The notes beneath the pieces are model-generated. The model did not search any database. It was not told the DNA's origin and saw only the letters and a list, made by a program, of their open reading frames with translations. A stretch of DNA of 64,000 nucleotides, taken from the NCBI RefSeq assembly GCF_031846525.1, contig NZ_JAVRHM010000007.1, forward strand, positions 120,186-184,185. Direction: 5' to 3'. Within the stretch, counting starts at the first letter, position 1; every line of letters begins with the position of its first letter. Shown here piece after piece: positions 54,976 through 64,000 of the stretch. Origin of the DNA: Autumnicola patrickiae. Its GTDB lineage: Bacteria > Bacteroidota > Bacteroidia > Flavobacteriales > Flavobacteriaceae. The position numbers were made by a program, and so were the translations under genes.

Positions 54976-56118
54976 ATGGCTACAGATAAAACATCTTTAA
55001 AATTAAAAAAGGAAGTACCGGAAGCAGAGGATTTCCTGCCTATCCTGGGAACAGACTTTGTCGAGTTATATGTAGGTAATGCAAAGCAGTCGGCTTACTA
55101 TTATCAGCATGCCTGGGGGTTTCAGCCATTGGCATATTCAGGATTGGAAACCGGAAAAAAAGATAGTGTGTCTTATGTACTGCAGCAGGGAAAAATAAGG
55201 TTAGTGCTTACTTCTCCTTTGCAACCAAAAGGAGAAATTAACGAGCATATAGATAAACATGGGGACGGTGTAAAGATGGTAGCACTTTGGGTAGACGATG
55301 CCAGGAAGAGCTATGAAGAAACTACAAAAAGAGGAGCTGAATCTTATCGGGAACCTTACGTGATGCAGGATGAGTATGGATCTGTTGTTATTTCGGGGAT
55401 TCATACTTATGGAGAAACTATACATCTCTTTATAGAAAGAAAAAATTATTCGGGACCATTCCTTCCGGGATATAAACCCTATGCACCTCTGGCCAAATCT
55501 AAAGAGACAGGTCTTAAATTTATAGATCACATGGTGGGAAACGTGGGCTGGAATGAAATGAACAAATGGTGTGAATTTTACGCCAAGATTATGGGCTTTG
55601 CTCAACTCGTTTCCTTTGACGATAAAGATATCTCTACAGAATATACTGCTTTAATGAGTAAAGTAATGAGCAATGGTAATGGCAGGATAAAATTTCCAAT
55701 TAACGAACCGGCAAAAGGAAAGAAGAAGTCTCAAATTGAAGAATATATAGATTTCTATAATGGAGCGGGGGTGCAACACATTGCCCTTGCAACAGATAAT
55801 ATCATAGAAACAGTCACAAAGCTGAGGGATAACGGAGTTGAATTTCTGCATGTTCCTGAAATTTACTATGATACCGTACTGGACAGGGTTGGAACAATAG
55901 ACGAAGAGCTCGAGCCTCTTAAAGAACTGGGAGTACTTATAGACCGGGATGATGAAGGTTATCTGCTGCAGATATTCACCAAACCTGTTTTGGACCGTCC
56001 AACCATGTTTTTCGAAATTATACAGAGAAAAGGAGCGCAATCTTTTGGCAAAGGAAATTTTAAAGCCTTATTTGAGGCTATAGAAAGGGAACAGGATTTG
56101 CGTGGAACCCTTAATTAA
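54976..56118 (+). CDS. hppD: 4-hydroxyphenylpyruvate dioxygenase
   Basis: A 380-residue Fe(II) enzyme that makes homogentisate, the substrate of the upstream gene's product. Two VOC domains are seen: FVELYVGNAKQSAYYYQHAWGF, and LKFIDHMVGNVGWNEMNKWCEFYAKIMGF with the first iron His. AGVQHIALATDNIIETV gives the second His and MFFEIIQRKGAQSFGKGNFKALFEAIEREQ the Glu. It lies 72 bases after hmgA, consistent with an operon. Confidence 0.96.
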   Translation: MATDKTSLKLKKEVPEAEDFLPILGTDFVELYVGNAKQSAYYYQHAWGFQPLAYSGLETGKKDSVSYVLQQGKIRLVLTSPLQPKGEINEHIDKHGDGVKMVALWVDDARKSYEETTKRGAESYREPYVMQDEYGSVVISGIHTYGETIHLFIERKNYSGPFLPGYKPYAPLAKSKETGLKFIDHMVGNVGWNEMNKWCEFYAKIMGFAQLVSFDDKDISTEYTALMSKVMSNGNGRIKFPINEPAKGKKKSQIEEYIDFYNGAGVQHIALATDNIIETVTKLRDNGVEFLHVPEIYYDTVLDRVGTIDEELEPLKELGVLIDRDDEGYLLQIFTKPVLDRPTMFFEIIQRKGAQSFGKGNFKALFEAIEREQDLRGTLN

Positions 56119-56417
56119 TTATAAAATAATACTTAAGTGAAAAAAATTGCCCTTATTTTTTAAACAGATGCAACTCTTTTGGTTAAAGTTTTCTTTTATA
56201 TTGTTTTTAATGAAGAATATAAAGAATTTTGCACTCGCATTTTTTGGAGTGGTTACCAAAAGTGTTTTCATAATTTAAGTTAGTTGGTTAATAAGACAAA
56301 AAGCCCCGTCATTTATTTGACGGGGCTTTCTGTTTTAATACATTTGGAATAGTAATTGTAAATATTTTCTTAACCTTACAAACTGCGCCGGTTCTTCGGA
56401 AATTTAAAGAAACCATT
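56119..56417. other. Intergenic region containing a terminator
   Basis: About 300 bp. The only structured feature is the hairpin at 56299-56333. Confidence 0.5.
56299..56333 (+). terminator. Terminator after the hmgA-hppD unit
   Basis: AAAGCCCCGTCA / TGACGGGGCTTT with a short AT loop and a following T-rich run. It is about 180 bases after the hppD stop. Confidence 0.78.
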
Positions 56418-57197
56418 ATGAAAAGATTTATTGCAATTGCTTTCCTTTTTTTTATTAGCTTCTCACCTTTTCAGGGAAATTCTCAGGAAGCATTTCAGAA
56501 AGGAGAATGGCTTAAATTCCGAATTCATTATGGAATGTTTACAGCAAGTTTCGCAACTCTGGAAGTTGACGAAACCGTGTTAAATGGCAAGCCTGTGTAT
56601 CATGTTGAAGGTATAGGAAAATCCACAGCACCTTTAAGCTGGTTTTTTAAGGTAGATGATAATTATCAGACCTTTATTGATAAGAAAGACGGCAAGCCCT
56701 ACAGGTTCATAAGAAAAATAGACGAAGGGGGCCATACCAAAGATCTTGAAGTGTATTTTGACCATAAGGAAAACAAAGCATTGGTGTATGATAAGAAACA
56801 TAACAGGAACGATACCTACACTACAAAAGAAAATGTTCATGATATGTTATCTGCATTTTATTATATTCGCAACGAGATAAGCAGTGACGATCTGATACCA
56901 GGAGAGGAAATGAATTTGAACCTTTTTATCGATGATGAAAATATGGATTTCAAATTGCGTTTTCTTGGTCGTGAGGTAATTAAAACCAAATTTGGAAAAG
57001 TAGCCACGCTTAAGTTTCGTCCGTTTGTAATGGCGGGAAGGGTTTTTAAGGAAAAGGAAAGTCTTACGTTTTGGGTAAGTGATGACAAAAATAAAATTCC
57101 TGTGAAGATAGAAGCAGATCTTGCTGTAGGCTCTCTGGATGCCGATCTTGATGCTTACAAAGGACTCAGAAATCCTTTTAATATAATTATGGATTAA
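56418..57197 (+). CDS. DUF3108 domain-containing exported protein
   Basis: A 259-residue protein. The signal peptide is MKRFIAIAFLFFISFSPFQGNSQ. The mature part is a beta-rich DUF3108 domain (EWLKFRIHYGMFTASFATLEV, VYHVEGIGKSTAPLSWFFKVDD, ENVHDMLSAFYYIRNE, LTFWVSDDKNKIPVKIEADLAVGSL). It is likely periplasmic or in the outer membrane; function is unknown. It overlaps the tryptophan-dioxygenase start by one base (TAATG). Confidence 0.9.
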   Translation: MKRFIAIAFLFFISFSPFQGNSQEAFQKGEWLKFRIHYGMFTASFATLEVDETVLNGKPVYHVEGIGKSTAPLSWFFKVDDNYQTFIDKKDGKPYRFIRKIDEGGHTKDLEVYFDHKENKALVYDKKHNRNDTYTTKENVHDMLSAFYYIRNEISSDDLIPGEEMNLNLFIDDENMDFKLRFLGREVIKTKFGKVATLKFRPFVMAGRVFKEKESLTFWVSDDKNKIPVKIEADLAVGSLDADLDAYKGLRNPFNIIMD

Positions 57198-58165
57198 TGG
57201 AAATAAAACCCGAAATAGCTGAACGTATTTCCAAACTTGAGGAAAAGTTTAAAAACTCCGGTCAGGATATGGGATCCTATCTGGACGGGTTGCTCTATGA
57301 TCGATACCTTTCTTACTGGGATTATGTGAGTTTAGATACACTATTAAGCCTTCAGAAAACAAACACACATTTTCCTGACGAAAAGATTTTTATTACCTAT
57401 CACCAGATTACAGAATTATATTTTAAGCTCATCATCCACGAGCAAAAGCAGATTATAGAAAACGAAAGCCTTACGGCTTCCTTTTTTACTGAAAAGTTAA
57501 GCAGACTCAACCGGTATTTCCGAATTCTTATTGATTCTTTTGATGTAATGATTAAGGGAATGGACAGAGAGCAATTTTTGAAATTCCGTATGGCTTTATT
57601 GCCGGCAAGTGGCTTTCAATCTGCCCAATTCAGGATGATAGAAATTTACGCTACTCCCCTTGAACATCTTGTTCTTCACGATACCAGGAAAGATTTTTCA
57701 AAAGAAAATTCCCTCGAGGAATTATATGAGCAGGTCTACTGGAAAAGAGGAGGGATAGATTTAAAGACAGGAGAAAAGACCTTGACCCTTAGGCAATTCG
57801 AAAAAAGATATACGCCCCGCTTTATGAGAATTGCAAAAGAAGTTAAAGGCGCTACAATGTTCCATCAATACGAACAGCTACCGCCGGAAGAAAAGCAGAA
57901 TGAAAACCTGGTTCGTGCCTTAAGGAAGTTTGATGTAAATGTGAATGTCAATTGGTTGCTTATGCACATAGGCGCCGCTTATCGTTACCTTAATAGTGAC
58001 AAAGAAACGATTGCTGCAACCGGAGGTACAAATTGGAAAAAATTTTTACCACCAGGCTTTCAAAAAATATCTTTTTTTCCCTCTTTGTGGAGTGAAGAGG
58101 AGTTTAACGACTGGGGCAAACAATGGGTAAACCACATGTTTAACAGCGAAAATCAAAAAAATTAA
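57197..58165 (+). CDS. Tryptophan 2,3-dioxygenase family protein
   Basis: A 322-residue heme dioxygenase-like protein that would open the tryptophan indole ring to N-formylkynurenine. SYWDYVSLDTLLSLQ, ITYHQITELYFKLIIHEQKQI with the substrate-pocket His, FRMALLPASGFQSAQFRMIEIYATP and TGGTNWKKFLPP are typical. It fits the aromatic amino acid catabolism theme with hmgA and hppD. The flavobacterial proteins differ from the classical enzyme, so the activity is a family inference. Confidence 0.9.
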   Translation: MEIKPEIAERISKLEEKFKNSGQDMGSYLDGLLYDRYLSYWDYVSLDTLLSLQKTNTHFPDEKIFITYHQITELYFKLIIHEQKQIIENESLTASFFTEKLSRLNRYFRILIDSFDVMIKGMDREQFLKFRMALLPASGFQSAQFRMIEIYATPLEHLVLHDTRKDFSKENSLEELYEQVYWKRGGIDLKTGEKTLTLRQFEKRYTPRFMRIAKEVKGATMFHQYEQLPPEEKQNENLVRALRKFDVNVNVNWLLMHIGAAYRYLNSDKETIAATGGTNWKKFLPPGFQKISFFPSLWSEEEFNDWGKQWVNHMFNSENQKN

Positions 58166-58166
58166 A

Positions 58167-59399
58167 TTGAAAAAGTTTAGTACCCTGGTCCTTATCATGC
58201 TTACACTTATAAGCTGTAATGATGATAATGTTGTAGAAGTAAAAGAAGAAGTGGCAGTTGTAGAAGCTCCACCTCAAATCAAGAAGTATGGATTTGTTTT
58301 GGATGATTATGAGGTAGTGGAAGATACTATACAGCCCGGTGATAGTTTTGGAAATATTATGGGTGAGCAGGGGGTGAGTCTTGCGAAGGTTTATGAAATT
58401 TCTGAAAAAGTAAAGGATACATTTAACCCTGCACGAATAGTTGCCGGAAGAAAATACATGATCCTAAGGGCAAAAGATTCTGCACAAACACCTCAGTTTT
58501 TTATCTATGAAGATAATAAAATTGACTATACGGTTGTAGGAATTGGAGATGAGATAACTGCATATAAAAAGCAGCGCCCGGTTTCTGTAAAGAAAAGGGA
58601 AGTTTCGGGTGTAATTACATCTTCACTTTCAGAAGCTATGCAGGATCAGGGATTAAGCAATCTGCTAGTCTACGAACTTTCAAATATCTACCAGTGGAGT
58701 ATTGATTTTTTCAGGCTTCAAAAAGGAGATCAGTTTAAAATGGTGTATCATGAAAAATATATAGATGACACAATTTTTGCCGGAATTGAAAAGGTGGAAG
58801 CAGCGGTTTTCAATCATTCTGATAAGCCTTTTTATGCCTTTCAATATGAAACAGATAGTATTACCAAAAAAGCCAGTTACTATGATGATGAGGCTAAGGC
58901 CCTGCAAAGTTTTTTCTTAAAAGCGCCACTCGATTATAGCAGGATTTCGTCACGTTATAGTAAAAGGAGGTATCACCCTGTCCAAAAGCGCTGGAAAGCA
59001 CATTTGGGTACAGATTATGCTGCAGCACACGGTACACCTATTGTAAGTACGGCAGATGGTACTGTGATTGCCGCAAGTTATACTTCCGGAAACGGTAATT
59101 ACGTTAAAATAAGGCACAACAGTAAATACACAACGCAATACCTCCACATGACCAAGAGGAATGTTAGAAATGGACAGGCTGTAAAACAGGGTGATATTAT
59201 AGGATTTGTAGGGAGTACAGGTCTTGCTACAGGACCTCATGTTTGCTATCGTTTTTGGGTGAATGGAAAGCAGGTGGATCCTTTTCGCCAGAACCTTCCT
59301 ACAGCCAAACATATAGATGATGCGCATAAAGAGGAGTATTATGCTTATATTGAGCCTCTTAAAAAGAAGCTGGATAATATTCCCTACAAGAATATTTAA
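58167..59399 (+). CDS. M23-family (LytM) peptidoglycan endopeptidase lipoprotein
   Basis: The start is a TTG two bases after the preceding stop; from it the protein begins KKFSTLVLIMLTLISC, a lipoprotein signal with Cys at position 18. No ATG is available before the lipobox. A LysM-like segment (QPGDSFGNIMGEQGVS) precedes the LytM domain: HLGTDYAAAHGTPIVSTADGTV (H-x-x-x-D zinc ligands), NYVKIRHNSKYTTQYLHM, and GPHVCYRFWVNGKQVDP. The usual second His of H-x-H is Cys here, which I have seen in Bacteroidota members. It would cut peptide crosslinks during envelope growth. Confidence 0.9.
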   Translation: MKKFSTLVLIMLTLISCNDDNVVEVKEEVAVVEAPPQIKKYGFVLDDYEVVEDTIQPGDSFGNIMGEQGVSLAKVYEISEKVKDTFNPARIVAGRKYMILRAKDSAQTPQFFIYEDNKIDYTVVGIGDEITAYKKQRPVSVKKREVSGVITSSLSEAMQDQGLSNLLVYELSNIYQWSIDFFRLQKGDQFKMVYHEKYIDDTIFAGIEKVEAAVFNHSDKPFYAFQYETDSITKKASYYDDEAKALQSFFLKAPLDYSRISSRYSKRRYHPVQKRWKAHLGTDYAAAHGTPIVSTADGTVIAASYTSGNGNYVKIRHNSKYTTQYLHMTKRNVRNGQAVKQGDIIGFVGSTGLATGPHVCYRFWVNGKQVDPFRQNLPTAKHIDDAHKEEYYAYIEPLKKKLDNIPYKNI

Positions 59400-59412
59400 A
59401 GAATAAAAAAAG

Positions 59413-61050
59413 ATGCAGATGAAAAATATAAATCCTACACAAACTAAGAGCTGGAAGAAACTCAACGACCATTTCAAAGAAATAGGAAAGCTTCAGATGA
59501 AGGATCTTTTCCAAAAAAATGAAAACCGGGGAGCGGAATTCAGTATTCAGTGGGAGGATTTCTATCTGGATTATAGTAAAAATAGAATTACAGGAGAGAC
59601 TAAGGACCTTCTTCTTGACTTAGCCAGGGAGTGCAAACTGGACGAAGCAATTAGTTCCTATTTTGGAGGTGACGTTATTAATCAGACAGAAGGACGTCCT
59701 GTGCTACATACTGCTTTAAGGACTAAAGAAGATAAAAATGTAACTGTAGAGGGAGAGAATGTTTTGCCGGAAGTACAGGAAGTAAAAGCCAAAATTAAGA
59801 CCTTTTCTAATGAAGTTATTGATGGTAGCCGAAAAGGATATACTGGAAAAAAATTTACTGATGTAGTGAACATTGGTATTGGAGGATCAGATCTTGGTCC
59901 GGTAATGGTAACCGAATCCCTTCAGTTTTATCAAAACCATCTAAAGGTGCATTATGTTTCTAATGTAGATGGAGATCACGTACATCAGGCAATTCAGGAT
60001 CTAAATCCGGAAACTACCTTGTTTGTAATTGTATCCAAATCTTTTACAACCCAGGAGACCCTTTCAAATTCTATTACTATTAGAAGCTGGTTTCTGAAAA
60101 CCGCTCCCGAAGAAGCTGTTTCAAAGCATTTTGTTGCTGTTTCCAGTAATGTAGAGAAGGTAGAGGAGTTCGGTATTGCTTCAGAAAATATTTTCCCAAT
60201 GTGGGATTGGGTTGGGGGCAGGTTCTCACTTTGGAGTGCAGTGGGTCTTTCTATCAGCCTTTCTGTGGGATATTCCAATTTTGAAGCTATGTTACAAGGT
60301 GCTGAGAAGATGGACACGCACTTCCGAAAAACAGATTTCAGCGAAAATATTCCTGTACAGCTAGCGCTAATCAGTATTTGGTATAATAACTTTTTTAAAG
60401 CCGAAAGTGAAGCTGTAATTCCTTATTCTCAATACCTGCACAGACTGCCGGCATACCTGCAACAGGCGATTATGGAGAGTAATGGTAAGAGTGTGGACAG
60501 AAATGGCGATAAAGTAGATTACCAGACCGGAACAATTATTTGGGGGGAGCCGGGAACAAATTCCCAGCATGCATTTTTTCAGCTAATCCACCAGGGAACT
60601 AAATTAATCCCTGCAGATTTTATTGGGTTTAAACATTCCCTTTTCCAGGATAAGGACCATCATGATAAGTTAATGGCTAATTATTTTGCACAGACAGAAG
60701 CTTTGCTACAGGGTAAATCTGAGGAAGAAGTGAGATCAGAACTGGAAGGAAAATCGATGCATGCTGAAGATGTTAAAACCTTATTGCCCTTTAAAGTTTT
60801 TGAAGGGAATAAACCTACAAACTCTATTTTAATTGAAAAACTTACCCCTGAAAGTTTAGGTAAACTGGTGGCTATGTATGAGCATAAAATATTTGTTCAG
60901 GGCGTAATCTGGAATATTTTTAGCTATGATCAATGGGGTGTGGAATTAGGTAAGCAATTAGCTTCAAAAATTCTTGCGGAAATAGAAAATAATTCTGTTG
61001 AAAATCATGATTCTTCTACTAAAAACCTGTTAAAATTCTTTTTAAAATAA
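59413..61050 (+). CDS. pgi: Glucose-6-phosphate isomerase
   Basis: A 545-residue glycolytic isomerase. The sugar-isomerase signatures are VVNIGIGGSDLGPVMVTE, FVIVSKSFTTQETLSNS, MWDWVGGRFSLWSAVGLSI and IWGEPGTNSQHAFFQLIHQG with catalytic residues, and EHKIFVQGVIWNIFSYDQWGVELGKQLA near the end. An alternative ATG lies two codons in. It is 13 bases after the peptidase gene. Confidence 0.97.
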   Translation: MQMKNINPTQTKSWKKLNDHFKEIGKLQMKDLFQKNENRGAEFSIQWEDFYLDYSKNRITGETKDLLLDLARECKLDEAISSYFGGDVINQTEGRPVLHTALRTKEDKNVTVEGENVLPEVQEVKAKIKTFSNEVIDGSRKGYTGKKFTDVVNIGIGGSDLGPVMVTESLQFYQNHLKVHYVSNVDGDHVHQAIQDLNPETTLFVIVSKSFTTQETLSNSITIRSWFLKTAPEEAVSKHFVAVSSNVEKVEEFGIASENIFPMWDWVGGRFSLWSAVGLSISLSVGYSNFEAMLQGAEKMDTHFRKTDFSENIPVQLALISIWYNNFFKAESEAVIPYSQYLHRLPAYLQQAIMESNGKSVDRNGDKVDYQTGTIIWGEPGTNSQHAFFQLIHQGTKLIPADFIGFKHSLFQDKDHHDKLMANYFAQTEALLQGKSEEEVRSELEGKSMHAEDVKTLLPFKVFEGNKPTNSILIEKLTPESLGKLVAMYEHKIFVQGVIWNIFSYDQWGVELGKQLASKILAEIENNSVENHDSSTKNLLKFFLK

Positions 61051-61120
61051 TTCTTTTCGTTTGTTGAAAACCTGTGAAATTATTTAAGTGCCATGCACCC
61101 AGGTAATTAAAAAATAGCAG

Positions 61121-61128
61121 TAGTTTTG
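61121..61128 (+). promoter_or_regulatory. -7 element upstream of the TonB receptor gene
   Basis: TAGTTTTG fits TAnnTTTG and lies about 112 bases before the ATG at 61241. No -33 TTG at the right distance. Confidence 0.3.
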
Positions 61129-61240
61129 CGCTGCGGTTGATGTTAAAGTTAAAAACCTTAACATTTGGATAAAGTACAGTCCTTAGGTTTTAGCTTCTTT
61201 TGCCGTGAAATTTTTTAACTCAAAACAAACAAGCGAAAAA

Positions 61241-63988
61241 ATGAGAAAATTACTAGCATTAGCGTTGTTTCTAACATCTGCTACAATTTATGCTCAAGGA
61301 ACTCTTACCGGGACGGTGATTGATTCTGAAATGGATGGTCCCCTTCCGGGTGCAACCGTCATGGTAGTCGGTACCAATAATGGAACCACAACAGATTTTG
61401 ACGGTAACTTTTCTTTGGATGTAAATTCTGCTTCCGGTAAAATTCGGATTACCTTCATTGGCTACGAAAGACAAACTATTGATTTTAATGTTACTGGCGG
61501 AGCAACTCAGAACTTAGGGGTTATCACATTAGGTACCGATGCAGATGCTTTGTCGGAAGTTGTAATTACTGGTGTAGCCGATTTGGCGAAAGATCGTCAA
61601 ACTCCGGTTGCTGTTTCCACTGTAAGAGCAGCGGAAATTCAGGAAAAGCTAGGTTCTCAGGAATTTCCAGAAATCCTGAACAATACACCTTCTATTTATG
61701 CTACCAAGCAAGGTGGTGGTTTTGGGGATGCACGTATTAATATTAGGGGTTTTGATACTAACAACTCTGCGGTAATGATAAATGGTGTTCCAATTAATGA
61801 CATGGAAAACGGTTCTGTTTATTGGAGTAACTGGGCAGGTTTAAGTGATGTGGCTTCAGCTATTCAGGTTCAAAGAGGGTTAGGTTCTTCTAAATTAGCA
61901 GTATCTTCTGTAGGTGGAACGATTAACGTTGTTACCAGGTCTGCAGATAGATCTGAAGGGGGATTTGTAACTGCTCTTACAGGTAACGATGCTTACCTTA
62001 AAACTGTTGCCTCTTATAACACTGGCCTTATGGAGAGTGGATTTTCCAGTACTATTTTATTAAGTCAAACTCAGGGTGACGGGTATATAGATGGAACAGA
62101 ATTTCAGGGTTATAATTATTATCTAGCTTTTGGTTACAGACCAAATGATACTCATGATTTCCAGTTTACAGTTACTGGAGCGCCGCAATGGCACAACCAA
62201 CGTAGTAGAAGTAGTTCTATTGGTGTTTACCAGCAGTATAGCGATAATGGAGATCCAAACATAAAGTACAACGAAAACTGGGGCTTTAGAAATGGTGAAG
62301 AGTTTTCTTTCACCAGAAACTTCTACCACAAACCGATTATGTCTTTAAACTGGGATTTTGATATAAATTCCGCTACTACACTTTCTACTTCAGCTTATGC
62401 GTCTTTTGGACGTGGTGGTGGAACCGGAGAAATTGGCACTATTAACGGTAGAAGACAATTTGCTTTACCAAGAACTGATAATGGTCTAATTAGAGTAGAC
62501 GATATTTTCGCATACAACAGTGGTCAGCCAGTTCCAGATTTTGGAAATGATGCAAACCCAACCGGACAAAGAACACTAACCGATGGTATCTATTTAAACC
62601 AGGGGAATAATGATAGTTCCTCGGCTAACGGAATAACCAGAAGGGCTTCTATTAATTCTCATAACTGGTTTGGTGTTTTATCTAACCTGAGCAATCAGTT
62701 AACTGATGAACTTACTCTTGATGTTGGTATTGATTTAAGATCTTATAAAGGAATTCACTACAGAAGAGTTAATAATCTAATGGGTGGTGATGCTTATTTA
62801 CAAACTGATAACGTCAACAATGTTCCTAATCCTGTACAACGTGAAACTTACGATGCAGATCCTAATTTCTGGGTTTTTTCTGATATTGATGATGAAGAAA
62901 AAATTGATTATTACAATGATGGGTTAGTAAGATGGGCTGGAACGTTTGGACAGTTAGAATATAACAACGAAGTAATTTCTGCATTTGTTCAGGGATCTAT
63001 TTCTAACCAGGGATTCAAAAGAGTTGAATACTTCGGCGAATTAGAAGGAAGTCAGGAAACCGATTGGGAAAATATCATTGGTGGAAACATAAAGGGTGGT
63101 ATTAACTGGAATATTGATGAAAGACATAATATTTATGCTAATGCCGGTTACTATTCAAAACAACCACTTTTTGATGCTGTATATATTAACTTCGGAAATA
63201 ATCTGAATCCAGATCTTCAAAACGAACAGGTAATTGGTACTGAGATTGGATATGGTTTCAGATCTAGTTTCTTTAGTGCAAACGTTAACCTTTACAGAAC
63301 TTCATGGGCTGATAGATTTGAAAGCGATGGTGCTGTCTTTAATGCAGAAACTCCTCAGGAAATTAGAGGTACAGCAAACCTTTACGGGATTACACAGGTT
63401 CACACTGGTTTTGAACTCGATTTTACAGGTAGGATTTCAGACAGGTTAAGATATAATGGTATGATGTCTATTGGAAACTGGGAATATGATGGAGATGTGG
63501 AAGCAGCATATTTTGATAACGACCAGAGTCCAATCTTAGATGAAAACGGTGATCCACAAACTGCAACCTTAGCTCTTGATGGAGTAAAAGTTGGAGATGC
63601 AGCACAATTTACTGCAAGTGTAGGAGCAGATTATACAATCATAGAAGGTTTAAGAATTGATGCCAATTACAGGTACGTTGATAATCTTTATGCAGATTTT
63701 GATGCAACAGATGCACTAGGAGCTGAGAGTTTTGAAGCATTAAAACTACCTTCTTTTGGATTAGTTGATGCCGGAGCTTCTTATAGACTATCATTAGGTA
63801 ACAATACTAATAATCTTAATTTTAGAGTGAATGTAAATAATGTATTTGATACAATGTACATTTCTGAAGCAGATACCAACATTGCTGCTGGTGCCGGAGA
63901 TGAAACTTACCAGGGAATTAATGTAAATAACAGGGTGTATTTTGGATTCGGAAGAACCTGGAATGCTGGTATTACTTACAATTTCTAA
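61241..63988 (+). CDS. TonB-dependent receptor with carboxypeptidase-like domain
   Basis: The chosen ATG gives 915 residues with signal peptide MRKLLALALFLTSATIYAQ; a GTG 12 codons upstream would put a charged stretch before it. A carboxypeptidase-like domain (GTLTGTVIDSEMDGPLPGATVMV, TDFDGNFSLDV) leads to a plug (PEILNNTPSIYATKQGGGFGDARINIRGFDTNNSAVMINGVPINDMENGSVYW cut into parts: NTPSIYA, RINIRGFDT, AVMINGVPINDMENG). The barrel ends FGFGRTWNAGITYNF. No SusD gene is adjacent within the 12 bases left in the window. The ligand is unknown. Confidence 0.95.
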   Translation: MRKLLALALFLTSATIYAQGTLTGTVIDSEMDGPLPGATVMVVGTNNGTTTDFDGNFSLDVNSASGKIRITFIGYERQTIDFNVTGGATQNLGVITLGTDADALSEVVITGVADLAKDRQTPVAVSTVRAAEIQEKLGSQEFPEILNNTPSIYATKQGGGFGDARINIRGFDTNNSAVMINGVPINDMENGSVYWSNWAGLSDVASAIQVQRGLGSSKLAVSSVGGTINVVTRSADRSEGGFVTALTGNDAYLKTVASYNTGLMESGFSSTILLSQTQGDGYIDGTEFQGYNYYLAFGYRPNDTHDFQFTVTGAPQWHNQRSRSSSIGVYQQYSDNGDPNIKYNENWGFRNGEEFSFTRNFYHKPIMSLNWDFDINSATTLSTSAYASFGRGGGTGEIGTINGRRQFALPRTDNGLIRVDDIFAYNSGQPVPDFGNDANPTGQRTLTDGIYLNQGNNDSSSANGITRRASINSHNWFGVLSNLSNQLTDELTLDVGIDLRSYKGIHYRRVNNLMGGDAYLQTDNVNNVPNPVQRETYDADPNFWVFSDIDDEEKIDYYNDGLVRWAGTFGQLEYNNEVISAFVQGSISNQGFKRVEYFGELEGSQETDWENIIGGNIKGGINWNIDERHNIYANAGYYSKQPLFDAVYINFGNNLNPDLQNEQVIGTEIGYGFRSSFFSANVNLYRTSWADRFESDGAVFNAETPQEIRGTANLYGITQVHTGFELDFTGRISDRLRYNGMMSIGNWEYDGDVEAAYFDNDQSPILDENGDPQTATLALDGVKVGDAAQFTASVGADYTIIEGLRIDANYRYVDNLYADFDATDALGAESFEALKLPSFGLVDAGASYRLSLGNNTNNLNFRVNVNNVFDTMYISEADTNIAAGAGDETYQGINVNNRVYFGFGRTWNAGITYNF

Positions 63989-64000
63989 ATAGAAGAAATA

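Overview
The window looks like chromosomal DNA of a marine-type member of the Bacteroidota (Flavobacteriia, the Gramella/Salegentibacter/Zunongwangia kind of organism). The reasons are SusC-type and other TonB-dependent receptors, promoters of the TTTG-N19-TAnnTTTG type, a Bacteroidota-type tyrosine recombinase, and a gene set (macrodomain-pncB-pncA, THC0290-like outer-membrane protein, ileS-dksA-lspA, rimB-like/rimK, hmgA-hppD) that is ordinary for that class. The species call is inference.

Layout. (1) 1-2089: the N-terminal part of a SusC-like TonB-dependent receptor, cut by the window edge, followed by about 1 kb without a gene. (2) 3105-26897: an integrative element inserted at a cluster of tRNA-Asn(GTT) genes. 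A truncated tRNA-Asn copy at 3314-3355 marks the left end and complete copies lie at the right end. From left to right the element holds a tyrosine integrase, a CRISPR array of 69 repeats (68 spacers), a complete type I-B cas operon on the minus strand (cas6-cas8b-cas7-cas5-cas3-cas4-cas1-cas2), a mobilization module (membrane protein, HxHxH relaxase, MobC-like protein), a replication-like module (Toprim primase-like protein, primase-helicase, HTH protein), a membrane protein and a DUF4143-type ATPase. No conjugation (type IV secretion) genes are present, so it reads as a mobilizable rather than self-transmissible element. (3) 27132-64000: ordinary chromosome. It holds NAD salvage (macrodomain, nicotinate phosphoribosyltransferase, nicotinamidase), NADP glutamate dehydrogenase, recO, a TonB receptor, ileS-dksA-lspA, a histidine kinase/response regulator pair, a four-gene operon around RimK, a GMC oxidoreductase pair, uvrC with a patatin/BamA-like protein, tyrosine/tryptophan catabolism (hmgA, hppD, tryptophan dioxygenase), an M23 peptidase, pgi and a further large TonB receptor.

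The most notable object is the element: an apparently complete, adaptation-competent I-B CRISPR-Cas system with a large spacer memory carried on a tRNA-integrated mobilizable element. The array can be oriented from sequence: it is read on the minus strand from a well-formed Bacteroidota promoter at 9470-9500, 44 bases from the first repeat, in the same direction as cas. Two candidate transfer origins and a set of integrase-side direct repeats can also be pointed to.
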